The notes beneath the pieces are model-generated. The model was not told where the DNA came from. It did no database searches and worked only from the letters and a program-made list of their open reading frames with translations. 20,481 bases of DNA from positions 1 to 20,481 of the forward strand of contig JADNYJ010000558.1 of assembly GCA_015501075.1 (NCBI GenBank). Reading direction: 5' to 3'. The translations under genes were made by a program, and so were the position numbers. How positions within the stretch are numbered: position 1 is the stretch's first letter; each line of letters starts with the position of its first letter. The stretch comes from Gymnopilus junonius (lineage: Eukaryota; Basidiomycota; Agaricomycetes; Agaricales; Galerinaceae). Below are positions 1-9,759 of the stretch, in pieces.

Positions 1-992
1 GATTATGGCAATTGTAATCCAGTGACATGCCGAGTGGTGCTCTTGTTTTGAGTTAATAGTGACACAGAGTCCACAAAGACACTGAAACCGTCCTTTTAAA
101 GCACCCATGCAATGCTCTGACTGCACCCATAAGTGAGCAACTGTCTTGTCAAACAACGCATTTGCAGGATCATTGGAGGCTGGCTTTTTATGAACAGGAA
201 TCATACGGCAAAGTAAACTGCATAAGCCGAGTCAACCCAGGCAAATTCTTCATCTTCAAAGAACCAGTTGGGGTACTTAGCAGCTGTAGTATGCTCAAAG
301 GCAGTTGCATCGTGAGCTGAACCTGTCATGCCATGAGAATAGTCGACAATTCGAAGATTTGATGGTGTGTTCCCAAATCTACAGATGTGTTAGATGTACT
401 CTATCCATATTGCACAGATATAGATACTTGCCTGTGTATTAAGACCATAATTTCCCTTATGTGTATAGTAGGCATTGCCATTTAGTCCTGGTTTTTTATA
501 AAGAACAACAATTGTCCCATCATACATTACCCATCAATCATGCCACTTTCCTTGAAAGCCTAGATGCTCATCCATCCATCTTTTCTCTACCTCTTTCTCT
601 TCTGGAGTCAATCGATGCACGAAGAGGTCATGAAGAGACTCGATTGCATCAAAACATTGTGTTGTAAAGTTCTTGACAGTCCCCTCGGAAATTCCTGCTT
701 GTCATGCTATATCCAACACAGAAGCTCCATTTCCATACCTGCCCATCTGAAAAAGGGTCACAGCTAGCTGCTGCTCAACAGGGGCTTGAGGATTCCTTGA
801 ATTATTGGTGAAAACTGGATGTTCTTCAATGAGGGTGAGGATGGTCTGGAAAACAAGAGGTGTTACATGCATCATATTGACGAAACGATGGTGGTTGGCT
901 GGATTTCCTGCAAAGTCCCAAATTATTCCCATATTTCTGAGCTTGGGAACAGGTGGCCATCCATTAGGGTAGCACGTGAGGAGGATCCACAA
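1..992 (-). pseudogene. Harbinger/PIF-type DDE transposase, decayed and cut by window start
   Basis: Family role: the DDE transposase of PIF/Harbinger DNA transposons cuts and pastes the element. Reading the minus strand from 992, I see the N-terminal helical region, a helix-turn-helix-like stretch (GRYGNGASVLDIA, then QAGISEGTVKNF), and the three catalytic positions of the fold: D in VMYDGTIVVLY, D in FAWVDSAYAV and E in SEHCMGALKGRF. The frame is broken by a TGA at 702-704 between DIA and QAG, where family members as I recall them carry Arg. An intron at 379-431 sits between NTQ and GNTPSNLRIVDYSHG; its donor is GC rather than GT, and one extra T after the acceptor shifts the frame. A second one-base shift lies between SAYAVYFA and IPVHKKPAS. 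The 3' end lies outside the window. The start at 992 is the first Met in frame and may not be the true start. The family call is strong; function is lost. Confidence 0.88.
379..431 (-). other. Intron in the Harbinger transposase, GC-AG borders
   Basis: On the minus strand the exon ends ...AATACACAG, followed by GCAAGT and, 53 nt later, CTGTAG, after which the protein resumes at GNTPSNLR. The branch-like CTAAC lies near the 3' end. The donor is GC instead of GT. This could be a genuine GC-AG intron or a decayed GT donor in a dead gene. Confidence 0.65.
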
Positions 993-1615
993 TAAAGTGT
1001 TTACATCAAGAGTGTTTTCTCTCTGTCTTTGCTCAATTGTTCATTGGTCTGGAGGGGTAAAGATTTGGCAAATAAGCATAGACAAAATGTACTGGTTGAG
1101 ATATTCCTGATGTACCCCAAGCTGAGGCATAGTGAGGAGGGGAGGAAGCAAACTACAGATGGATAGATATCATGATTATCGGTGATCAGTGTTGGCATGG
1201 CTAGATGTGACATTGCAGACTTTAAAAAAACTTATATAATCCCATCAAATGTGGGGATGCGAAATGCGATGGCGAATGGTGGCCTAACTTTGAACCTCCC
1301 TAATGCTGTATTTAGGTGCAGGGCTGGCTGGCTCTTGGGTACTATTCAATGCAGATCATAGGCAGCTCATTTATTCAAAAATATATTTACAATATATTAT
1401 GAGCTTCAATCAGATTAGAAAACCACTATCTGTTCTGCAAAATCAAACATAGGGATGTAGAAGGGCCTCCAGTATGTCAAGGTCTCCATGTACATCAGAA
1501 AGTACCTTGACATTATGTAATTCTAGGTGCAGTTGATTTTGGCAAGCACTGGATAGGACATGCAATTTGTTTTCATAGGTGGGGTTATCCAGTACTTCAC
1601 CCTGCCCTACTCATT
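993..1615. other. No gene seen; flank between Harbinger remnant and palindrome cluster
   Basis: Short open frames here carry no recognisable domain. The stretch probably holds the 5' leader and terminal part of the Harbinger element, but I could not find a convincing terminal inverted repeat because its partner would lie outside the window. Confidence 0.4.
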
Positions 1616-1782
1616 CCACATGGAATGCTCATATTCCACTGGAATAAACAGAAATCCAGTGGAATTCTCTGCTATTCTAGTAGAATCTAGTAGAATGCAT
1701 CTATTCCAGTGGAGTTACATCTATTCTAGTGAAGTTCTCTGCTATTCCAGTAGAATCCAGTGGAATAGTTCCAGCAGAATGC
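1616..1782. repeat. Cluster of ATTCCA/TGGAAT palindromes
   Basis: About ten variants of a short near-palindrome occur within 170 bases, for example TATTCCACTGGAATA at 1632-1646 (symmetric around a central C), followed by CCAGTGGAAT, CTATTCTAGTAGAAT, CTATTCCAGTGGAGT and CTATTCCAGTAGAAT. Spacers include repeated TCTCTGCTATTC and GCATCTATTC. The block is non-coding and looks like a tandem array of a small inverted motif, perhaps the end of a MITE or of a larger element. Confidence 0.75.
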
Positions 1783-1867
1783 ACTTCAGGTTACCCATGT
1801 AGAACCCCTTAAGGTATAGTTCTTTGACATAAATAACCTACCTATAAGAGGTCCAGATAGTTTCTTT

Positions 1868-2178
1868 TCTAGCCCAAAAATTTTCAAAAACTTTCAAAAC
1901 ATTTGAAAACTTTGGAAAACTTTGAAAATGTTCCAAAATTTTCTAAATGTTTCCAATACTTGTCAAATGTTTCTAAAAATTTCAGAAACTTTCTAAATGT
2001 TTTTGAAAATTGTACTAGGATTTTTAGGGTTAGCCAGAAGTTTTGTAAACTTTCAAAAAGTTTCTTATAGTTTCTAAATTTTTAGAAATGTTCTAAAGAA
2101 TCTGCAGATGTTTCAGAAACTTTCCAAATATTTTAGAAATTTTTAGAAACTTTTTAAAAACATTCAGAAACTTTTAAG
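1868..2178. repeat. Degenerate TTTC/GAAA minisatellite-like tract
   Basis: About 310 bases are built from diverged versions of AAACTTTCAAAA / TTTCTAAATGTTTC, with runs of A and T broken by single C or G at irregular 8-14 base intervals. No coding potential. It resembles an old simple-sequence expansion next to a mobile element. The 2179-2423 stretch after it holds nothing recognisable. Confidence 0.7.
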
Positions 2179-4354
2179 GTATCACAGGGTGTCTGGGGTC
2201 TTTACTGAACCTTTTTTCTCTCTATGTATGTTTCCATACTTCCTTCTTTTCCTCTTACTGTGCCTTGACAAGTCTTTAAATAAATACTGACTTATAAACT
2301 CCTATGTCTTTATCATATATATCACTGCTATTTACACATTATTATCAACTTTCAGTTTCTGAAACCATCAGCAAACCCAGCTTCTTCTATTGTATCCAAT
2401 ATATCTGTTTCTTCTATATCATCCTATTCACCTTCAGAAAATTCTTTATCTGTGCTTTCTTCATCATCATTTACTTTAGGGTTTGGATCTTTCTTGTATA
2501 AGACTTGTTCAGAAACTTTGTACTTTCTTGCATCAAGCAATTCTTGATCTGATGGGCCCCATGACTCTGGTAAACCATATGGAATAGCATGAACCATTGG
2601 CTCCCATGCTAGGCATAAATGCAACAAGTACTGTTTGCGACACTAAAATTGATATACAAGGTCTTTATTTTGATGTTGAATTGCATCATCAAAAGCTATG
2701 TTGGCAACCTTCCACTCTTCTAGAAACCAGTCTTGCATAGCTCTGTGCTCTATTCTCAAGCGACATTCCTCCTCCAGACAATGGTCAAAAAAAGAAGAGC
2801 TTTGATGCCTTTGTGTACATGATCATTTTCAAGCCAGTCAGGTATAGCCATTGATCCATCAAATTCATTTGTAAGACCAATGTCTTGCCAGATATCATCA
2901 TCAACATCCAGTTTAAACAGACCATTCAACTCAATTTGAGGAGGAACTCTAGCACCTTGAGGTGCATGCTTTGTCTGAATAAGCTTTTCTAGTTCTTGGC
3001 AAAGCTTGTTATATTTGTAAGCCAGATTTTGAATACCAGGCTCTTTGCACTTCAGCTGTTGTCCAGCATGAGCCTCAAGTTTCAATCAGTTGACAGTTTT
3101 GTGGTATGACTTTTCCAGGCTTTCAAGTTCAAATTTGTGCTGGCGAAGTTGATCACGGATTCTTTGCTTTACTGCCAAAGAATCCACAGGAAGTTATTGC
3201 CTACAAGCTTCTTCAAATTGGCTTGGTCATCAACAGATAACCTATTCATTTTTTCCTTGACTGCTTTTCCAACATTCTTGAGCTTATTCTTCAGTCCATT
3301 GATAACCTCCTGAATTTCATCAATAGACATATCAGGATCATCATCAGTAAGCATGTCTTCATAGCTTGCTATTTCATTTTCATATTCTTCAAGTTGTCCC
3401 TTCAATGCCAAGATGGACTGAATCTCCTTGTCTGCTAGGTTTTTGGACTGCCTAGACAGTGGCTTTGTCTGCTCATTGACCTGATCAACCCATTGCACCC
3501 TAAGTAAGTCCTCTGTAATCCCCTTTGAATGAATAAAAGCCAAAGTCTCAGCAGCTTCTGCTTTTCTTTCCATTGTAGTCTGTTATTTCCTCTGCAACCA
3601 TTTCCCCATGCCTATGAGAGATAATCTATCCAAGTGTTGGACTTTTGTATCAATGGTATAGATGCATGTGTGGTAGCCTGAGACATGAAGTGATGGAATC
3701 AAGGATTTAATAAAGCTCCAGAAGCATTCACAACCTTCTCCATCAGTTAACCCAAAGCCAGGGCACTTGTGAGGGTGGTATATGATTTGGCAAGGCCACT
3801 GATGACCATAAGCATGGAAGACAGATATGCCAAATATAATACGGTCCAGGATGTTTTCCAAAAATCCATTCTTGATACAGCTGCAATGTAGCTGGCAGCC
3901 AATGTCATATAGAACTCCCACCTGCATAGCAGCAGGAATATGTTAAAAAAGCTTTTCAAGCAAGCACAGGGCATAGTACTGCTTTTCACCAGCAGATGTC
4001 ATATTGACCAGCCAGAGCACCTGGTCATGACAGCAAAGAAGACCCATTAGACCAGTATCAGCAAAAAACTTTATGCTGGCTTTAACATGATTTGAATCTG
4101 CAGCCTCAAAAGACTCAAAGCATTCATCTAGAACAGCTGCAGAAACCTTCATACCAGGCTCATAACAATCAACTTGCTTTCCTTTTGGTTTTGGAGGAGG
4201 TCAGATAGTCTCTACTATAGCCTGCATGGTTGCAACATCTTCTGGGGGCACAAATATAGTCTCTGGATGTTCATGAGGAGCTGACCAGGCCTTTCCTTGT
4301 GACTTGCAGCACTTCTGAGTAAAGCAAGCATCAATGCAGACAATAGCATCTATA

Positions 4355-4405
4355 CTAAAAATAATAAGGCAGTTTCTAATTTTATGAAGTCTACTAAATA
4401 CTTAC
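4355..4405 (-). other. KDZ pseudogene intron 4 (51 nt, GT-AG)
   Basis: Minus strand: exon ends ...CCTTATGAGCT, then GTAAGTATTTAG...TTATTTTTAG, then TATAGATGCTATTGTC. Only this acceptor, not the TAG five bases further on, keeps the frame into IDAIVCIDACFTQK, which holds the first catalytic Asp. Confidence 0.75.
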
Positions 4406-4553
4406 AGCTCATAAGGTTGATGCCAATTCTTTCCACCAAAGCAGAGTGGACATCTTTCTTGCAAGTATTCACTAGGTCGAATAGTATTGCCACCCTCTCC
4501 ACCACCTTCAGTTGCAGTATGACCTTCTGCCTGTGGTTGAGGACCTGCTTGAT

Positions 4554-4599
4554 CTGTTACTATTAGTCAAGTATAACATTAAAAAATATAAAGAAGAAC
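4554..4599 (-). other. KDZ pseudogene intron 3 (46 nt, GT-AG)
   Basis: Minus strand: exon ends ...GGAAATCAAG, then GTTCTTC...TAGTAACAG, then ATCAAGCAGGTCCTC. Splicing keeps the frame (GNQ, then DQAGPQPQAEG) and leads into the RPSEYLQERCPLCFGG motif. TTGACTAATA before the acceptor is a plausible branch region. Confidence 0.72.
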
Positions 4600-4735
4600 C
4601 TTGATTTCCAATATCATCTACTGATACAATATTCTCCTGAATTCCATTGAGGACCTCACTCAATTGAAGGTTCTTTGTATCCTCCAGGGTGGCATACCAC
4701 TGAAGTGCATTTCCAAACCTCTTGCATAAGGTATC

Positions 4736-4786
4736 CTGTAGAGCAAAGGCATTAGATAACTCAGTTAAATATTAACAAAATTTTAC
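4736..4786 (-). other. KDZ pseudogene intron 2 (51 nt, GT-AG)
   Basis: Minus strand: exon ends ...TTGACAACCAGG, then GTAAAATTTTG...GCTCTACAG, then GATACCTTATGCAAG. Splicing joins KFKLTTR in frame to DTLCKRFGNALQWYATLED, a continuous family motif. Confidence 0.8.
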
Positions 4787-5029
4787 CCTGGTTGTCAACT
4801 TAAACTTTTGTGCACTCAAAAACCCTTCCAGTGTCTCACTCCATGCAGTCACATTAGGTGCTGAATTGAGAAAGAGTTGTTGAACAAGGTCTAGCATGTT
4901 GAGATCCACTGCAAGTGTTGGTTGCAATGGTGCACAAGGAAAAAGACCCAGTGATAAAAGCTGCAAAGCAGGCTCCTTGCAAGTACAAAGAACTACTTTC
5001 TTAATCTCTGTTCCAAGCAAATGAATTAG

Positions 5030-5084
5030 CTGCAAGAACATAACACAAGATATAACACATACTATCAAAGTATATGCAAGACAC
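5030..5084 (-). other. KDZ pseudogene intron 1 (55 nt, GT-AG)
   Basis: Minus strand: exon ends ...CATTCAACTTTGGAG, then GTGTCTTGC...TTCTTGCAG, then CTAATTCATTTGCTTGGA. Removing it joins the ENHSTLE exon in frame to LIHLLGTEIKKV. Confidence 0.8.
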
Positions 5085-5534
5085 CTCCAAAGTTGAATGA
5101 TTCTCACAACCTGAGCGAAGCTTGTGGTTGCATGCAGCAGTCAAATCCTGAAGTGAGTCAGTCTCACACAACAGGGAAATGTATGGCTCAAGCATTCCAG
5201 GTATAACATCCTTACTCCATTTCTGCCACTGCTGTTTCTTCTTCCATTGTGCCTTCAAATGCTCACCAGCATCCTCTGGCAAATCCTCCTCAGGTTCCAA
5301 CTGTAGCTCCTCCCCTTCATCCAAAGCTTTATTCAAATCCACCTCCATCTCAGGTGCTGCAGGCTGTCCAACATGATAAAAAACTCTGGATGGAGCACAG
5401 AGCTTGCCCTCCAATGGACAACAATTGTGTTCTGTTTCAGGAAGCAGCCCACTTTGCTGGAGAGGTGCTGGCTTAGGCTTTCTCGAAGGGTGTTTCCAGA
5501 TATGCAATGCCATGGCATTGACAATGAAGTACAA

Positions 5535-5900
5535 AGGAAAGAAAGAAACATACCCAAGTCACACAATCTCTTATCAAGATAACCACATGCTCAACAGAAC
5601 ACAACAATAAAAATACCATGAGCCATAGAAGGCAAGTGGACACATGGACAGTATTACAAAGATATAATTAAAACTAGATGAGACAATTGAGCATCAATGA
5701 GTAGAACAGAAAACAAAGGACTTACTGAACACAACATAAGGCAACATAATCCCCCAAGAATGTCCAGACACAGCAATATATACACAGCAACTGAACAAAA
5801 AATGTTAGTAAGTTTCCGGCAGCAGATGAAGTTGAACATATGAAAGCAAGAGAAAATGACAAATACTGGTATATAATTGTGGTCAAGCAGGAAGAACATA
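5535..5900. other. No gene seen between the KDZ pseudogene and the unknown-family pseudogene
   Basis: A-rich, CpG-poor sequence with only short frames that match nothing I recognise. It should contain the 5' end of the KDZ element and the 3' end of the neighbouring gene, but neither boundary is visible as a repeat or a target-site duplication. Confidence 0.4.
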
Positions 5901-6835
5901 GGGGATGGAAGGAGCTCAGCCAAGGTACTCAAAGAACATTTGAAAGTAGAAAGGATAAGCCACCCTTTCTACCTCAATGATGCTCTGCTCACTGTTTCCC
6001 ACCAATATTTTCACCAAGGTCTCTGCATCTTTTCCAGGCCAATAGGAAAGAAGGTCACAGAAGGCCTCAATGTATCTGCAGTGAGCTTGCTAATTCTTGG
6101 CAGCAAGTTCTTCATGTGCAGAGGGTTAAATGGCATTAACAATAGTGTGGCAAGGGAAGATGTTAAGCACCATATCATCCCTAAGAGAGACATCTTCAGG
6201 GGCCATTATATCATAAGGAAAATGCAGCAATCCAATGCAAGGACTTCCAGCTGGAAGTTGTGCTTGAACAGGTCCCACATGACCTCTTGCCAAATCCATT
6301 CATCCACCTCCCTTTTGCCTGCTTGAATGGCAGAAGCCAAGAGCATGACTTGCTTTTTCCAATAGATGTTGATAGCCTGCATTTGGCCTGGAAGGTTGAA
6401 GTTGAAGACCTTTCCAACATCTTCAGCTGTGCACTGCTTCTTACTGGGCCTTCTGTCATCTGTGGAATCTCTGCTGCACATGCTATATGCTCCAGCTAGC
6501 TCATACAAAAAATCACGCCATTCCTGTGGACCAGGTTTGGCAAGGCTATGTCCAGTGGTGGCCATGTGAAGCTGCTTGCTGACATTGAGAGTGTGGCTGA
6601 TACAAGTCAAATGAAAAATAAGCCAGGTGAGAAGGTAGGTGCCTGTTCTCATGCTCTTGGTGCACAAGATGAATGGGTCAAGGAATGGATAGCCATGCAT
6701 GAGAGATTGGTTGCAGTGTTGGAAGATACACTGCCACTCCAGAGCAACAGCTTTGAGTGCATGTACCCAGAAAGCTGATGATTCTGGGCAGTGAGGTGAG
6801 ACCAGCTCAGCAAACTTAACCATTGATGAGACCAT
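5901..6835 (-). pseudogene. C-terminal half of a conserved agaricomycete protein of unknown function
   Basis: The main frame (6835 to 6206) reads MVKFAELVSPHCPES, FWVHALKAVALEW, HGYPFLDPFILCT, LAKPGPQEWRDFLYELAG, KQCTAEDVGKVFNFNL and FKHNFQLEVLALD. I recognise this layout (an xFPDPxL-like segment, an EWRD segment and a C-terminal FQxELLALD segment) from a large family of unnamed mushroom proteins; no function is known to me. After the LALD motif the coding sense continues in another frame (APEDVSLRDDMVLNIFP, then a Y-WPGKDAETLVK segment) down to about 5900, with further stops, so the gene is dead. The N-terminal part of the same family lies at 8154-8895 in the same orientation, and about 1.3 kb separates the two. 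The joint origin is inferred from motif order, not from an alignment. Confidence 0.62.
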
Positions 6836-6899
6836 TACATGGTTATGTGTGAAAATGGGCCATCCCCATTATTTTCGGCCATCTCTATAAATTAATATA

Positions 6900-8135
6900 G
6901 GTTAGACATCCCAAATATACTTGAGAAAACCACATTAAAACATTAAAAGCTTAATATCAGAAGATATAATGATTATGATAACCTAGTAATCATTAATCAT
7001 TTATTATAAGATACAGAAGCGAATTACTATAGTCCTTACACACTAGTAGGGGCCTCGAGTTATTTAAATTAATACCAAGGGAGCGCAGAGATGCACACAG
7101 ACAATGGGAACAGCCTTTGACCGATATGAAAATGCAGAACGGCAGACTAAACAAGTCAATTACTCCGAAGCAGTGTAATCTATTTTTACCATCCGGAGGA
7201 ATGTAACCGGAGATGAAATGATCCATGATGATCGACATCGGAGCGGGTGCTATTTTGGTAATATGAAGATGCAAAGCAAGGACGCTCGTCCCCTTGTGCT
7301 ACTTCATAGAACTAATAAGTATACACCTATCCTAGACATATTAGCCATCACCTGAGGGCTCAGACAAAATCCTCTGCAAGGTAGATAAAATATTAAAGAT
7401 GCCATAATGTACTGGTGGTTGCAAGATCGCAACAGCAGGAATATTAATCCGATAAAATGCCTTAAATGGCAATGAGTTAAATATTCGGTGCTTGATGAAT
7501 ATGCCCTGCCAATGGCATAATTCCCTTCACTCCGAAGCAGACCAATGATGAGATAATTAATTACACAGTGCTTATCAAATTAGCTTAGTAAGACACCCAG
7601 AAAAATAGTATAAAAACCCAGTAGAATTAGTGTAGAAAAGCAAGCAGACAGCACCCCTCGAGTCGTAGCAATACAATCGAGCGTCTGGCTTCTAAACTAG
7701 ATAATAGAAAGACATTTGATTGATATAAAAGTGCAGAAAGCTTCAGACAAACTAAGAATTGAGCTCAGAATAGAGATAAATTAAGCAAAGGCTTTATTAT
7801 ACAAGTCAGGACCTAGTTGAGTAGTTGGGAGTAGACAGAGCATCACTCAGCTACAAAAGTACGAAGTCTTTCAGTCCAAAAGCATAGCCAGAGTCTAGTT
7901 TTATCTCAAGAAGAGAATATTCAAGTTTAGAGAAGTTCTAAGCAGAAAGTCAATTAAAGCGATCCTTTATCCAAAGAGCCCCTACAATTCATTGTAAAAC
8001 CCCATAAAAGCGAACTTAATTAAAAGACATTGATACTTACACTCCCCAGAACTTACACAAGTCAAGGATATTTGTTGGGTTAAATAAAAGCGATCTATTT
8101 CATTTTTCATACCTTCAAACTACCTAAACTTATCA
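6900..8135. mobile_element. CpG-rich inserted block, possibly a solo LTR
   Basis: This non-coding, AT-rich block separates the two halves of the unknown-family pseudogene. It is rich in CpG (about 12 in 7021-7320), while the flanking gene halves and the KDZ gene are nearly free of it. Seen directly: a TATA-like TATAAAAACCC near 7609 on the plus strand; AATAAAAGCGATC near 8084; and repeated internal motifs (ACTCCGAAGCAG near 7162 and near 7540; GATATGAAAATGCAGAA near 7122 and GATATAAAAGTGCAGAA near 7721). Possible ends are TGATAACC near 6977 and CTTATCA near 8133, which are inverted over six bases, but the flanking five bases do not match as a target-site duplication. A solo LTR is the best guess; the boundaries are uncertain. 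Confidence 0.45.
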
Positions 8136-8153
8136 CTGTGTTGATCTGGTGCC

Positions 8154-8895
8154 CTAAAACAGCATGACTAAGTGGGACAAAAGGTGCACCCATGGAGCCT
8201 TCAAAGCAGGAGCAGAAGGCACAGAAGGCAAAGCTGTTAAAGAGTTACATAAAATCAGATTAAGATTCCCAAGTAGTAAAACATTCTTACCAGAAGTCAT
8301 GACAACTTGAGGCACCTGCAGAATGGATGAACGACCAGCTGCAGCTGGTGGATAATGAATCAAAGTCATCTACATTAAAGAAATTAACCTGCTTACCAGT
8401 TTGTGCTGCCTCTGGCATTTCACCAGGCCCATACTCCCAAGCAGAATAGCTGATGTGAATGCTCCCAAGGTGCAAATTCTGACATGCCCTGTTGCAAATG
8501 ACACTTGGAGGACTGTCCCAAATCATTGCCATTCCTGGGTAGATGTGCAAGTTCATTGCCAGGTGCTCAGGGGAAACCACTGAAAGAATCTTCATCTGTA
8601 AGGAAAATGAGTCTACTGGTCAAATGAGCCAGTAAGGGATGCCCATTTCATAAAATTTCTGTGCAAGCACCATGTTGGTCATTATGCATCCCATTATTGA
8701 ATCATCGACCAGTTGCAGTTTGCCATCCAAGTGGAGTTCAACATCCTTCCATTTGTGATAGTGATTGAGGCAGGTGATGGTCTCCAAAGCATGCCGCTGG
8801 AAGGTAGTGAGCATGAGGAGAGTCATGAAGTAAGATTGGGGGGTGCATTCCAAAGCAATGTTAGCAAATTGGTGCCTGGTGTTGCTGTGCATCAA
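8154..8895 (-). pseudogene. N-terminal/middle part of the same unknown agaricomycete protein family
   Basis: Minus strand from 8895: a segment with LLMLTTFQRHALETITCL, VDDSIMGCIMTN and AQKFYEMGIPYWLI, then TGA at 8620-8622, then in the same frame PVDSFSLQMKILSVVSPEH, LHIYPGMAMIWDSPPS and CNRACQNLHLGS. In family members as I recall them, WLI is followed by Arg-Pro, so the TGA replaces an Arg codon. Downstream exons follow: DMTLIHYPPAAAGRSS...QVVMTS, a GT-AG intron with donor GTAAGAATG and acceptor TTAACAG (about 8233-8290), then ALPSVPSAPALKAPWVH. The frame then meets TAG and the inserted block at 6900-8135. Function unknown. The exon upstream of 8895 is not resolved. Confidence 0.6.
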
Positions 8896-9322
8896 TTCAT
8901 GACATTCCTTGCTCCTCCACAGCAGAATGATAAAACCCTAGCCATTAATCACCACAATGAATAGTAATATAAAAAAAATATTAGCAAGTAACTCAGGTGT
9001 CTGGTCTCTAAATGGTATTTTATATGAACAATGACAAAACATTAGTATGTAAATTGTGATCAAAATCTTTGGACAAGTGGAAACAAGATGCAAAGAGGAA
9101 GAAAGTAAGGATGAGGAGATCTAATAGAAAAAAATTTGTGCATGTGAGTCAAGGAAGGACAAAGTAAAGATGATAACTCACCAAGACACAAGGTCCTTTG
9201 ATCGCCGATCTGAGGTGCTCAGTCCAGGCTAAATCACTGCACAAGAATGAGCAAGACATGTAGCATTTGGCAGAGATCTGTTCACAGGGCTTGTAGATAG
9301 TACTTTCAAAATGTGGCCACCA

Positions 9323-9353
9323 TGAGCTGCATAGAGTTGACAGGGCTAATATT
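9323..9353. repeat. 31-base direct repeat, copy 1
   Basis: TGAGCTGCATAGAGTTGACA plus the next 11 bases match 9729-9759 with three mismatches. The copies are 406 bases apart in the same orientation, inside the possible 5' exon area. Confidence 0.65.
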
Positions 9354-9728
9354 GGGATTTTTGATGATCCAATGAAGGAGTCCTATTGTGATCTGTATGA
9401 GCACTAGCTAACAAGAGATCTTCCTGCATCTGCTTGATTTTCTGGCCTTTGCTTTCAAGATGGGCTACTGAATGTCCAAGGTAGGAAAATGCATTGCCTT
9501 ATAGGCTCGAGTAAAATGGTGATGATGGTCAAGAGGTAGGATGCCATAAGGTGATTTCAGTTGGAAGCAACCCAGTTGACACTTGACTTTGTTTGGTGAT
9601 ATGAGGTATCTTCATTCCCCAGCATTCTTTCAAGTGGGATCCACCTGGACCCTGTCTCTATCCAACTGCTCAGATAGTTTCAATGCTAATCAATCTTCTC
9701 TAGTCAGCATCGAAAAATCTCCCCACAT

Positions 9729-9759
9729 TGAGCTCCATAGAATTGACAGGGCTGATATT
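9729..9759. repeat. 31-base direct repeat, copy 2
   Basis: Partner of 9323-9353. On the minus strand both copies encode a similar short peptide (L-S-x-L-x-S-S), so this may be an exon duplication or a conserved amphipathic repeat. Confidence 0.65.

Larger units (their letters stand above)
2424..5534 (-). pseudogene. KDZ-superfamily transposase with CxC-like cysteine region, near full length but broken
   Basis: Family role: KDZ (Kyakuja-Dileera-Zisupton) proteins are RNase H-fold transposases, expanded in mushrooms and often carrying CxC-type cysteine motifs. In order on the minus strand: an acidic N-terminal region; a cysteine region (KKVVLCTCKEPALQLLSLG, then FPCAP); FGNALQWYATLED; a zinc-like RCPLCFGGKNWH; a first catalytic D in VCIDACFTQK; FFADTGLMGLLCCHDQVLW; a second D in VGVLYDIGCQLH; E in GLTDGEGCECFWSFIKSL; then a charged helical C-terminal part (WVDQVNEQ, EEWKVANIAFDDA) and an acidic tail. 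Four introns fit (5030-5084, 4736-4786, 4554-4599, 4355-4405). Damage: TGA at 4201-4203 and 3086-3088, TAA at 3943-3945 and 3583-3585, TAG at 2643-2645, one frameshift near 3170-3200 and another in a 7-base T run near 2785. The first Met at 5534 is only the first in this frame. The family call is firm; no active protein can be made from this copy. Confidence 0.9.

Noticed and set aside
1616..1782. CRISPR array
   Set aside because: Repeats are short palindromes of variable sequence with irregular spacing, and the surroundings are fungal transposons; there are no uniform spacers or cas genes.
6206..6835. Plus-strand open frames at 6260-6778
   Set aside because: They are antisense to the conserved minus-strand segment with the QEWRD and FQLEVLALD motifs and show no domain of their own.
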